This document shows positions 28,809 through 35,178 of a stretch of 64,000 nt of DNA, piece after piece (positions within the stretch are counted from its first letter, which is position 1; each line of letters starts with the position of its first letter). The notes beneath the pieces were generated by a model. The model saw only the letters and a program-made list of their open reading frames with translations. It searched no databases and was not told the origin of the DNA. The DNA is taken from NCBI RefSeq assembly GCF_002835995.1, contig NZ_PJBZ01000070.1:1-64000 (forward strand), given 5' to 3'. The position numbers and the translations under genes are program-made. This DNA comes from Psychromonas sp. Urea-02u-13 (GTDB taxonomy: Bacteria > Pseudomonadota > Gammaproteobacteria > Enterobacterales > Psychromonadaceae).

Positions 28809-29636
28809 ATGTCTAGTGATCGAGAATTTGTTTTTACAGCTAATGATTTTGCCCATGTACAAAAGTTAATTTATGAACACGCAGGCATTTCACTCAGTGA
28901 ACAAAAAAATGATTTAGTGTACAGCCGCTTAGCGAAACGCTTGCGTAAACATAAAATTCACCGTTTTGATACTTACCTGCAATTACTTGATAATACTGAC
29001 CATCCAGAGTGGGAAGAGTTTATTAATGCACTGACCACCAACTTAACGTCTTTTTTCCGTGAAAATCATCATTTCACGCGATTATCTCGCCATTTAAAAG
29101 ATAATTATGCACGTGCGAGTACAGACAAACCCATTAAGATTTGGTGTGCAGCAAGTTCAACAGGAGAGGAGCCTTATAGCATTGCAATGACAGTCGCGAG
29201 TGCATTTGGCAAGTTAAATCCACCGGTTAAAATATTAGCGACGGATTTGGATACACAGGTACTAGCAAAAGCTGAAAAAGGAATATATCAGTTTGATACC
29301 ATTGATAAATTATCTTCTTTACAAAAAGAACATTTCTTTTTAAAGGGCAATGGCGCACAAGCCGGACAAGTGATGATTCGACCGGAATTAAAATCCCTGA
29401 TCACCTTTAATCAGTTAAATTTATTATCAAATTGGCCAATGAAAGGAAAGTTTGACTTTATTTTTTGCCGTAATGTCATGATCTATTTTGATAAAGCGAC
29501 ACAATATAAATTACTTGAGGATTTTTCAAAACATTTAAATAAAGGTGGCTTGTTATTTGTGGGGCATTCTGAGAGTTTCCCTGAAGCCAGTCGTATTTTT
29601 AAGCTCGATAAACAAACCGTCTATGTGCGTTGTTAA
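28809..29636 (+). CDS. cheR: Chemotaxis protein methyltransferase CheR
   Basis: A 275-residue SAM-dependent glutamate methyltransferase acting on MCPs. It has the N-terminal helical domain (about 8-80), then the SAM-binding IKIWCAASSTGEEPYSIAM, DLDTQVL, DFIFCRNVMIYFD and GHSESF motifs. The beta-subdomain that binds MCP pentapeptides is present in the middle, which fits the EWSEF tail of the preceding receptor. It lies about 50 bp after that gene, beyond a strong hairpin. Confidence 0.96.
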   Translation: MSSDREFVFTANDFAHVQKLIYEHAGISLSEQKNDLVYSRLAKRLRKHKIHRFDTYLQLLDNTDHPEWEEFINALTTNLTSFFRENHHFTRLSRHLKDNYARASTDKPIKIWCAASSTGEEPYSIAMTVASAFGKLNPPVKILATDLDTQVLAKAEKGIYQFDTIDKLSSLQKEHFFLKGNGAQAGQVMIRPELKSLITFNQLNLLSNWPMKGKFDFIFCRNVMIYFDKATQYKLLEDFSKHLNKGGLLFVGHSESFPEASRIFKLDKQTVYVRC

Positions 29637-29645
29637 GGAAATAAA

Positions 29646-30239
29646 ATGGACAGAGAGCATTTAGCCACAACCACATATTTTGATAAAAAATTCAAATGTG
29701 ATGCCGTAAGAGTATTACCTGGTGAGTATTACATCAGCACTAAGAATACATTATTGATGACGGTGTTAGGCTCTTGTGTTTCTGCCTGTATTTGGGACAA
29801 AAAACGGGGTATTGGAGGGCTAAATCACTTTATGCTACCCGGCAAAGCCAGTTTAGATTTTAATAAGTCAGCACGTTATGGCAACTATGCGATGGAGATC
29901 TTAATTAACCATATTATTCAGTTGGGTGGTAAGCGTGAGGATTTAGTGGCTAAAGTATTTGGTGGTGGCAAAGTAATGCACAGTTTTACTAGCCTTGATA
30001 TTGGTAAAGATAACAGTACTTTTATTGTTGATTATTTACGGAACGAATCACTGCCTATTATTGCTTCTGATTTGGGGGATATATACCCTAGAAAAATTTG
30101 TTTTTTTCCACAAACTGGTAAAGTGATGGTACGAAAACTAACTGATACTTATGATCATGAAATCGAGAAACAGGAAGATCGCTACTTCAGTAAAGTGAAT
30201 AAAACTGACATTGAAGGTGAAATTGAGCTATTTGATTAA
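29646..30239 (+). CDS. cheD: Chemoreceptor glutamine deamidase CheD
   Basis: A 197-residue CheD that deamidates receptor glutamines to methylatable glutamates. The catalytic Cys and His are in LGSCVSACIWD and GGLNHFMLP, and the conserved KVFGGGKVM and FFPQTGKVMVR blocks are present. It starts 9 bp after cheR with AAGGAAA as ribosome site and is 29 bp upstream of cheB, the standard cheR-cheD-cheB order. Confidence 0.96.
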   Translation: MDREHLATTTYFDKKFKCDAVRVLPGEYYISTKNTLLMTVLGSCVSACIWDKKRGIGGLNHFMLPGKASLDFNKSARYGNYAMEILINHIIQLGGKREDLVAKVFGGGKVMHSFTSLDIGKDNSTFIVDYLRNESLPIIASDLGDIYPRKICFFPQTGKVMVRKLTDTYDHEIEKQEDRYFSKVNKTDIEGEIELFD

Positions 30240-30268
30240 TGATGATTTAAATTCAAAGGAAATACGAT

Positions 30269-31312
30269 ATGACGATTAAGGTTTTAATTGTTGATGACTC
30301 CGCACTTATTAGACGTATTTTAACTGAAGTTATTGATGCGCAAGTGGACATGGAGGTTGTGGGCAGTGCACCTGATCCATTGATTGCGCGAACGATGATC
30401 AAATCACTAAACCCTGATGTATTAACATTAGACGTTGAGATGCCTAAAATGAATGGTCTCGACTTCCTTGAGAAATTAATGAAACTCAGACCGATGCCGG
30501 TATTGATGATTTCTACATTAACGGATAAAAGTTCAGCGGTTACTATCCAAGCACTCAGCTTAGGCGCCGTAGATTTTATTACCAAACCTAAAATGGACCA
30601 GATGCAAGAGATGCGCGCCTACGGTGAGTTAATTGCTGATAAAATACGCGCTGCCTCTGTGGCAAAAATTAAACAAGTTAAAGTTGTCAGTAATATTCCA
30701 CGCGCAGAGAAAAGAGCACGCATCGGTAACTCAGTGATAAGCGCTCAAAAAGTGATTGCTGTTGGAGCATCAACAGGCGGTACTGAAGCGATAAATCATT
30801 TTTTATTGAGCATGCCAGAAGATTGCCCTCCGATTGTAATCACGCAGCATATGCCCGCTGGGTTCACTGCATCATTTGCAGCTAGGTTAAATAATAATTG
30901 TGTTATCCAGGTAAAAGAAGCAACACATAACGAACTCATTAAACCGGGTTGTGCTTACATTGCACCTGGTGCAAACCATATGCTGTTATCTAAAAGAGGT
31001 GATAACTATTACACGCAGCTAAATCAAGAGGAACCTGTCAATCGGCATCGTCCCTCAGTTGATGTGCTTTTTGATTCCGTGGCTATCTGTGTGGGAAAAC
31101 AGGCTGTGGGTGTTATACTGACTGGTATGGGTAAAGATGGCGCTCTGGGAATGTTAAAGATGAAACAAGCAGGGGCTTTTAATTTTGGTCAAGACGAAGA
31201 AAGTTGTATTGTTTATGGCATGCCTAAAGAAGCGGTGAAAGTAGGGGGCGTTGATCAAGTGGTCGCTCTGGATAAAATAACCAGCGCGGTATTAAAACAA
31301 TTAACTAAATAG
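30269..31312 (+). CDS. cheB: Chemotaxis methylesterase CheB
   Basis: A 347-residue protein with an N-terminal receiver domain (phospho-acceptor D55 in VLTLDVEMPKMNG) and a C-terminal methylesterase domain. The catalytic triad is visible in VGASTGGTEA (Ser), ITQHMPAGFT (His) and TGMGKDGALG (Asp). It removes methyl groups from MCPs as feedback. It is the last gene of the operon and is followed by an intrinsic terminator. Confidence 0.97.
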   Translation: MTIKVLIVDDSALIRRILTEVIDAQVDMEVVGSAPDPLIARTMIKSLNPDVLTLDVEMPKMNGLDFLEKLMKLRPMPVLMISTLTDKSSAVTIQALSLGAVDFITKPKMDQMQEMRAYGELIADKIRAASVAKIKQVKVVSNIPRAEKRARIGNSVISAQKVIAVGASTGGTEAINHFLLSMPEDCPPIVITQHMPAGFTASFAARLNNNCVIQVKEATHNELIKPGCAYIAPGANHMLLSKRGDNYYTQLNQEEPVNRHRPSVDVLFDSVAICVGKQAVGVILTGMGKDGALGMLKMKQAGAFNFGQDEESCIVYGMPKEAVKVGGVDQVVALDKITSAVLKQLTK

Positions 31313-31365
31313 AGATGTGATTTTTACTCTCTAAATGTAGTTACCGAAAATATTAGGTATAAATT

Positions 31366-31389
31366 AACCAGCTAACAGCTGGTTTTTTT
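31366..31389 (+). terminator. Terminator after cheB
   Basis: AACCAGCT and AGCTGGTT arms around a short loop, followed by a run of T. It resembles the terminators of the tRNA operons read from the other side. Confidence 0.8.
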
Positions 31390-31470
31390 ACGCTTGCAAA
31401 AGAGTGATGATGCGCAGTAGCACGATAAGTGCATTATAAATATAACCAGACCAGTTTAGTCGTCGTACTT

Positions 31471-31540
31471 AAATAAGCTCAAAAGCAATTCACCAGGAAG
31501 ATACGAAGAAAAAGAAGGTTAAAAATCTTACTTCGTGTTC
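31471..31540. repeat. CACGAAG-type repeat, copy 1
   Basis: About 70 bp nearly identical to the copy at 31621-31690, sharing AAAAGCAATT, ACGAAGAAAAAGAAGGTTAA and CTTACTTCGTG. The ends are partly self-complementary. Confidence 0.7.
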
Positions 31541-31620
31541 TCTGTGTAACGCAGTGGTTTGGTGGGTAGCTTTGGTCAGTGGGTTTGTCTTATTTATCTA
31601 AATAAAAGACTATCTGCTTA

Positions 31621-31690
31621 AACAACTTCAAAAGCAATTAACCACGAAGGCACGAAGAAAAAGAAGGTTAAAAGCCTTACTTCGTGGTCA
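31621..31690. repeat. CACGAAG-type repeat, copy 2
   Basis: Second copy in the same orientation. Here the outer arms CCACGAAG and CTTCGTGG pair perfectly, so this copy is the better preserved hairpin. Confidence 0.7.
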
Positions 31691-31727
31691 GCTTACTTAG
31701 TTTTTTTACTTTCTTAAATTTTATGCA

Positions 31728-31751
31728 TAAAAAAACCAGCATTAGCTGGTT
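31728..31751 (-). terminator. Terminator of the distal tRNA operon
   Basis: On the minus strand AACCAGC, TAAT loop region and GCTGGTT are followed by seven T, 28 bases after the last tRNA-Leu. Confidence 0.85.
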
Positions 31752-31778
31752 AATTTATTTACTCTCGTAAAAGAGTAA

Positions 31779-31863
31779 TGGTGCGGAAAGAGAGACTTGA
31801 ACTCTCACATCTTACGATACTAGAACCTAAATCTAGCGCGTCTACCAATTCCGCCACTTCCGC
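31779..31863 (-). tRNA. tRNA-Leu (anticodon UAG), copy 1
   Basis: An 85-base tRNA with encoded CCA, long variable arm and anticodon loop TTTAGGT. Acceptor GCGGAAG pairs with CTTTCCGC. Identical to the three other Leu copies in the array. Confidence 0.96.
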
Positions 31864-31864
31864 A

Positions 31865-31948
31865 TGGCTGGGATAAAAAGACCTAAGTCTTGAATGCCGA
31901 GATCCTATATTAAAATCTAGCGGTGCATTACCGCTTGGCGATATCCCA
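31865..31948 (-). pseudogene. tRNA-Gln-like element A
   Basis: 84 bases. The acceptor stem (TGGGATA/TATCCCA), D arm and CCA match the intact tRNA-Gln. The anticodon arm is enlarged by about ten bases (GATTTTAATATAGGATC) and the T loop is cut to TTAG between AAGAC/GTCTT arms. No normal 7-base anticodon loop can be drawn. Elements B and C share the insertion. Confidence 0.75.
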
Positions 31949-32027
31949 ACTGTAATTTTAAGCGATACCCGCTAAGTTTATACTTCTCCAAGTATTTATT
32001 AATCAGTCAAAAACTAATTAAAAAATG

Positions 32028-32102
32028 TGGCTGGGATAAGAGGATTTGAACCTCTGAATCCCGAGATCAAAACCCGGTGCCTTACCGCTTGGCGATATCC
32101 CA
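32028..32102 (-). tRNA. tRNA-Gln (anticodon UUG), copy 1
   Basis: 75 bases with CCA. Acceptor TGGGATA/TATCCCA, D arm GCCAAGCGGTAAGGC and anticodon loop TTTTGAT. Identical to the four other Gln copies. Confidence 0.96.
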
Positions 32103-32190
32103 ACTGTGATTATTAAGCGTTGTCTACGCTAAGTTTAAACTTCTTCAAGTATTCAAAAATTCATTGTGTTGTAAATGAATTTTAAAAATG

Positions 32191-32265
32191 TGGCTGGGAT
32201 AAGAGGATTTGAACCTCTGAATCCCGAGATCAAAACCCGGTGCCTTACCGCTTGGCGATATCCCA
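32191..32265 (-). tRNA. tRNA-Gln (anticodon UUG), copy 2
   Basis: 75 bases with encoded CCA, identical to copy 1. The 5' leader carries the repeated AAGTTTAAACTT palindrome. Confidence 0.96.
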
Positions 32266-32294
32266 ACTGTATTTATTTAGCGTTGTCTTCGCTT

Positions 32295-32367
32295 TGAGAA
32301 TCGTGATTCGAAATCCCGAGATCCTATGTTAAAATCTCGCGATACCTTACCAATAGGTGATATCTCA
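32295..32367 (-). pseudogene. tRNA-Gln-like element B
   Basis: 73 bases, ends TGAGATA and GATTCTCA. It keeps D-arm-like sequence and the GATCTCGG half of the Gln anticodon arm. A new 5' strand gives a 6-bp stem CGAGAT/ATCTCG around an 11-base loop. A TTCGAAT T-loop remains but its stem does not pair, and CCA is missing. Confidence 0.7.
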
Positions 32368-32453
32368 TTGTATTTATTAAGCGTTGTCTTCGCTGAGTTT
32401 AAACTTCTTCAAGTATTTTTTAACTCGTTATATTTCAAACAAATTAAACAATG

Positions 32454-32528
32454 TGGCTGGGATAAGAGGATTTGAACCTCTGAATCCCGAGATCAAAACC
32501 CGGTGCCTTACCGCTTGGCGATATCCCA
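32454..32528 (-). tRNA. tRNA-Gln (anticodon UUG), copy 3
   Basis: 75 bases with encoded CCA, identical to copy 1. Confidence 0.96.
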
Positions 32529-32557
32529 ACTGTAATGATTAGACGTTATCTTCGCCT

Positions 32558-32581
32558 TGAGTATCGCTTAGTGATATCTCA
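32558..32581 (-). other. Hairpin remnant of a tRNA-Gln-like element (D)
   Basis: A 24-base hairpin whose ends (TGAGATATCAC and GATACTCA) match the acceptor region of elements B and C. The interior is deleted. It sits in the same position relative to Leu and Gln tRNAs as element C. Confidence 0.5.
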
Positions 32582-32631
32582 ATTTTAATTTTTAAGCGTT
32601 ATTTTCGCTGGCTTCTTAACTAAGTTAAGAA

Positions 32632-32716
32632 TGGTGCGGAAAGAGAGACTTGAACTCTCACATCTTACGATACTAGAACCTAAATCTAGCGCGTCTACCA
32701 ATTCCGCCACTTCCGC
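32632..32716 (-). tRNA. tRNA-Leu (anticodon UAG), copy 2
   Basis: 85 bases with encoded CCA, identical to copy 1. It lies ten bases after tRNA-Met copy 1 in the direction of transcription. Confidence 0.96.
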
Positions 32717-32726
32717 AATAAGCAAA

Positions 32727-32803
32727 TGGTGGCTACACCTAGATTTGAACTAGGGACCCCATCATTATGAGTGATGTGCTCTAACCAACTGAGCTATGTA
32801 GCC
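32727..32803 (-). tRNA. tRNA-Met (anticodon CAU, elongator), copy 1
   Basis: 77 bases with encoded CCA. Acceptor GGCTACA/TGTAGCC is fully paired at position 1-72, which indicates elongator rather than initiator Met. Anticodon loop CTCATAA. Confidence 0.95.
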
Positions 32804-32880
32804 ATTTTTGCTTTTGACTGTTAAGTCATTTCTAATAACCAGCTATTGCTAGATATTTCATTACTTTAATTAAAAAGTAA

Positions 32881-32957
32881 TGGTGGCTACACCTAGATTT
32901 GAACTAGGGACCCCATCATTATGAGTGATGTGCTCTAACCAACTGAGCTATGTAGCC
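32881..32957 (-). tRNA. tRNA-Met (anticodon CAU, elongator), copy 2
   Basis: 77 bases with encoded CCA, identical to copy 1. It is the first gene after the internal terminator, so it would head the second operon. Confidence 0.95.
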
Positions 32958-32986
32958 ATCGTGCACTAACTATAAAAGTTAGGTAT

Positions 32987-33009
32987 AAAAAAACCAGCAG
33001 AGGCTGGTT
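32987..33009 (-). terminator. Internal terminator that splits the tRNA array
   Basis: On the minus strand AACCAGC and GCTGGTT arms with a 4-base loop are followed by seven T. It is located after tRNA-Leu copy 3 and before tRNA-Met copy 2. Confidence 0.8.
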
Positions 33010-33035
33010 GATTTATTACTTTCGTAAGAAAGTAA

Positions 33036-33120
33036 TGGTGCGGAAAGAGAGACTTGAACTCTCACATCTTACGATACTAGAACCTAAATCTAGCGCGTCT
33101 ACCAATTCCGCCACTTCCGC
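33036..33120 (-). tRNA. tRNA-Leu (anticodon UAG), copy 3
   Basis: 85 bases with encoded CCA, identical to copy 1. Last gene of the promoter-proximal operon. Confidence 0.96.
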
Positions 33121-33121
33121 A

Positions 33122-33196
33122 TGGCTGGGATAAGAGGATTTGAACCTCTGAATCCCGAGATCAAAACCCGGTGCCTTACCGCTTGGCGATATCCCA
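33122..33196 (-). tRNA. tRNA-Gln (anticodon UUG), copy 4
   Basis: 75 bases with encoded CCA, identical to copy 1. Only one base separates it from tRNA-Leu copy 3, as between element A and Leu copy 1. Confidence 0.96.
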
Positions 33197-33309
33197 GTTG
33201 TTATTGTTAAGCGTTTTCTTCGCTTTTTATAGTTTTAAGCGATACCCGCTAAGTTTAAACTTCTTCAAGTATTTTTTAACTCGTTATATTGCAAACAAAT
33301 TAAAGAATG

Positions 33310-33384
33310 TGGCTGGGATAAGAGGATTTGAACCTCTGAATCCCGAGATCAAAACCCGGTGCCTTACCGCTTGGCGATATCCCA
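33310..33384 (-). tRNA. tRNA-Gln (anticodon UUG), copy 5
   Basis: 75 bases with encoded CCA, identical to copy 1. Confidence 0.96.
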
Positions 33385-33408
33385 ACTGTAATTTAGCGTT
33401 GTCTTCGC

Positions 33409-33482
33409 TGAGAATCGTGATTCGAAATCCCGAGATCCTATGTTGAAATCTCACGATATCTTACCAATTAGGTGATATCTCA
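33409..33482 (-). pseudogene. tRNA-Gln-like element C
   Basis: 74 bases, very close to element B (a handful of differences). It has the same GAGAT/ATCTC enlarged anticodon arm, the loop TTCAACATAGG, the TTCGAAT loop without a stem, and no CCA. Confidence 0.7.
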
Positions 33483-33534
33483 ATTGTAATTATTAAGCGT
33501 TGTCTTCGCTATGGCTTCTTAACTAGGTTAAGAA

Positions 33535-33619
33535 TGGTGCGGAAAGAGAGACTTGAACTCTCACATCTTACGATACTAGAACCTAAATCTAGCGCGTCTA
33601 CCAATTCCGCCACTTCCGC
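33535..33619 (-). tRNA. tRNA-Leu (anticodon UAG), copy 4
   Basis: 85 bases with encoded CCA, identical to copy 1. Second gene from the promoter. Confidence 0.96.
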
Positions 33620-33628
33620 AAAAGCAAA

Positions 33629-33705
33629 TGGTGGCTACACCTAGATTTGAACTAGGGACCCCATCATTATGAGTGATGTGCTCTAACCAACTGAGCTATG
33701 TAGCC
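33629..33705 (-). tRNA. tRNA-Met (anticodon CAU, elongator), copy 3
   Basis: 77 bases with encoded CCA, identical to copy 1. First gene of the array, directly after the promoter. The Met-Leu-Gln order is that of the E. coli metT operon. Confidence 0.95.
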
Positions 33706-33761
33706 ATTTTGCTTTATCTTAACTCGTTTCTGTCTAACCAGTCGTTGTCTCGATGTGGCGC

Positions 33762-33790
33762 ATTATGCTGAGTTCGCCCACACTCGTCAA
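33762..33790 (-). promoter_or_regulatory. Promoter of the tRNA array
   Basis: On the minus strand -35 TTGACG and -10 CATAAT are separated by exactly 17 bp. A GC-rich discriminator (GCGCC) follows, the type linked to stringent control of stable RNA. It lies about 57 bp before tRNA-Met copy 3. Confidence 0.85.
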
Positions 33791-33966
33791 CTGTTTTTTA
33801 ATAAAAAATGTGGTTTTTATTGTGTTTGCTTATTTGTCAAACAAGTTGCTCTTATTTCGATCTAAAACTGCTAATTATCTAAACAGTATTCTTTTAAATA
33901 ACTAAAAAGGGTTTTCTAACAATGGAATTGTTAAACTATTGATTCAGTTAACAGATGAGAATTTAA

Positions 33967-35178
33967 ATGAGAATACTACACACGTCAGATTGGCACCTTG
34001 GTCAGCATTTCATGATGAAAAGTCGCGAAGCAGAACACCTTGCTTTTTTAAACTGGTTAATTGAAATCGTTGATAGAGAATCTATCGATGTAGTGATGGT
34101 GGCAGGGGATATTTTTGATACTGCATCGCCAGCTTCTTACGCGCGTAAATTGTATAGTGATTTCATTGTTAAATTACAAAAAGTAAACTGCGCACATTTG
34201 GTTATTGTGTCAGGTAATCACGACAGCGTTGCGGTATTAAATGAAAGTAAAAGTTTATTAAAAGCATTAAACGTCTCTGTATTGGCAGGTTTAAGTGAAG
34301 ACTTAACTGATCACATGATTACCGTCAGCGATAAACATAATAATGAAGCCATTATTTGTGCGTTGCCATTTTTAAGAGCAACCGATGTCATGATGAGTGA
34401 GTCGGGGAGTTCTGCTGCACAAAAGCAGATGAGCTTGCAGCAGGGCATTGCACAAACCTATCAAGATATTTATCAATTAGCCAACGCACAAAAAACAGAG
34501 GATAAAACACCACTTCTCGCAACGGGACATTTAACCGCAGTGGGTTGTTCTGTCTCTGAGTCAGTACGTGATATCTATATAGGCACACTGACGGCTTTCC
34601 CTGCACAGCTATTTCCTCAGTTTGATTATATTGCACTTGGGCACTTACATCGTTCTCAAAAAGTGCAGAAAAGTGAGCACATCCGTTACAGCGGTTCTCC
34701 TCTTGCACTGAGTTTTGATGAATCGAACCATGAAAAAAGTGTGATTATTGTTGAGTTTAATGCTCAAAGGGAGCTCACGACGTCCGAAGTCGTTATTCCA
34801 AACTTCCAAAAACTACAAGTGATCAAAGGAGATATGGAAGCCATTCAGGGGGTATTAACCACCTTGATTGAAAGCGCTGAATCTGTTTGGGTAGAAGTTA
34901 AAGTACAAGAGTCATTTTACCGAAGTGATGTACAAGCCCTGTTGAACACGTTTGTAGAGGGCAGTGCGGTAGAAATTTTAAAAATCAGCATGCCTAAAAT
35001 AGATGAACATAGCCAATGGCAAACTGAGCAAATAGAAACATTAGACGCGCTAAAGCCGCAAGACCTTTTTCAGTACCGTTTAGAATGTGCAGATGCAGAA
35101 TATATTAGTGAGGCGCAACAGAAGCACTTAAAACTACTCTTTGCGCAAAGCGTTGAAGAATTGGAGCAACAATCATGA
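33967..35178 (+). CDS. sbcD: Exonuclease subunit SbcD
   Basis: A 403-residue Mre11-type nuclease subunit. The metallophosphoesterase motifs are complete: TSDWHLGQHF, AGDIFDTASP, SGNHDS, ATGHLTAVG and ALGHLHRSQ. With SbcC it cleaves DNA hairpins and protein-blocked ends. It overlaps sbcC by four bases (ATGA), so the subunits are translationally coupled. Confidence 0.97.
   Translation: MRILHTSDWHLGQHFMMKSREAEHLAFLNWLIEIVDRESIDVVMVAGDIFDTASPASYARKLYSDFIVKLQKVNCAHLVIVSGNHDSVAVLNESKSLLKALNVSVLAGLSEDLTDHMITVSDKHNNEAIICALPFLRATDVMMSESGSSAAQKQMSLQQGIAQTYQDIYQLANAQKTEDKTPLLATGHLTAVGCSVSESVRDIYIGTLTAFPAQLFPQFDYIALGHLHRSQKVQKSEHIRYSGSPLALSFDESNHEKSVIIVEFNAQRELTTSEVVIPNFQKLQVIKGDMEAIQGVLTTLIESAESVWVEVKVQESFYRSDVQALLNTFVEGSAVEILKISMPKIDEHSQWQTEQIETLDALKPQDLFQYRLECADAEYISEAQQKHLKLLFAQSVEELEQQS

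Larger units (their letters stand above)
31313..31778. other. Repeat-rich intergenic region between cheB and the tRNA array
   Basis: No gene. It holds the cheB terminator, a decayed copy of a tRNA-operon 3' flank (31354-31414), two copies of a CACGAAG-type repeat (31471-31540 and 31621-31690) and the tRNA array terminator (31728-31751). Confidence 0.7.
32116..33510. repeat. Repeated spacer hairpins in the tRNA array
   Basis: The short hairpin AGCG-N7-CGCT, usually AGCGTTGTCTTCGCT, recurs in the spacers at 32116, 32279, 32380, 32595, 33210, 33395 and 33496, with a decayed copy near 32543. Several copies are followed on the plus strand by the palindrome AAGTTTAAACTT and CTTCAAGTATT. Each lies beside a tRNA or tRNA-like element. 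Confidence 0.75.

Noticed and set aside
33171..33446. A 91-codon plus-strand open frame across the tRNA array
   Set aside because: It runs antisense through two intact tRNA-Gln genes and a tRNA-like element; the apparent peptide is just translated tRNA sequence.
32116..33510. CRISPR array reading of the regularly repeated tRNA region
   Set aside because: Repeats are tRNA genes and spacer hairpins of unequal spacing, and no cas genes are present.
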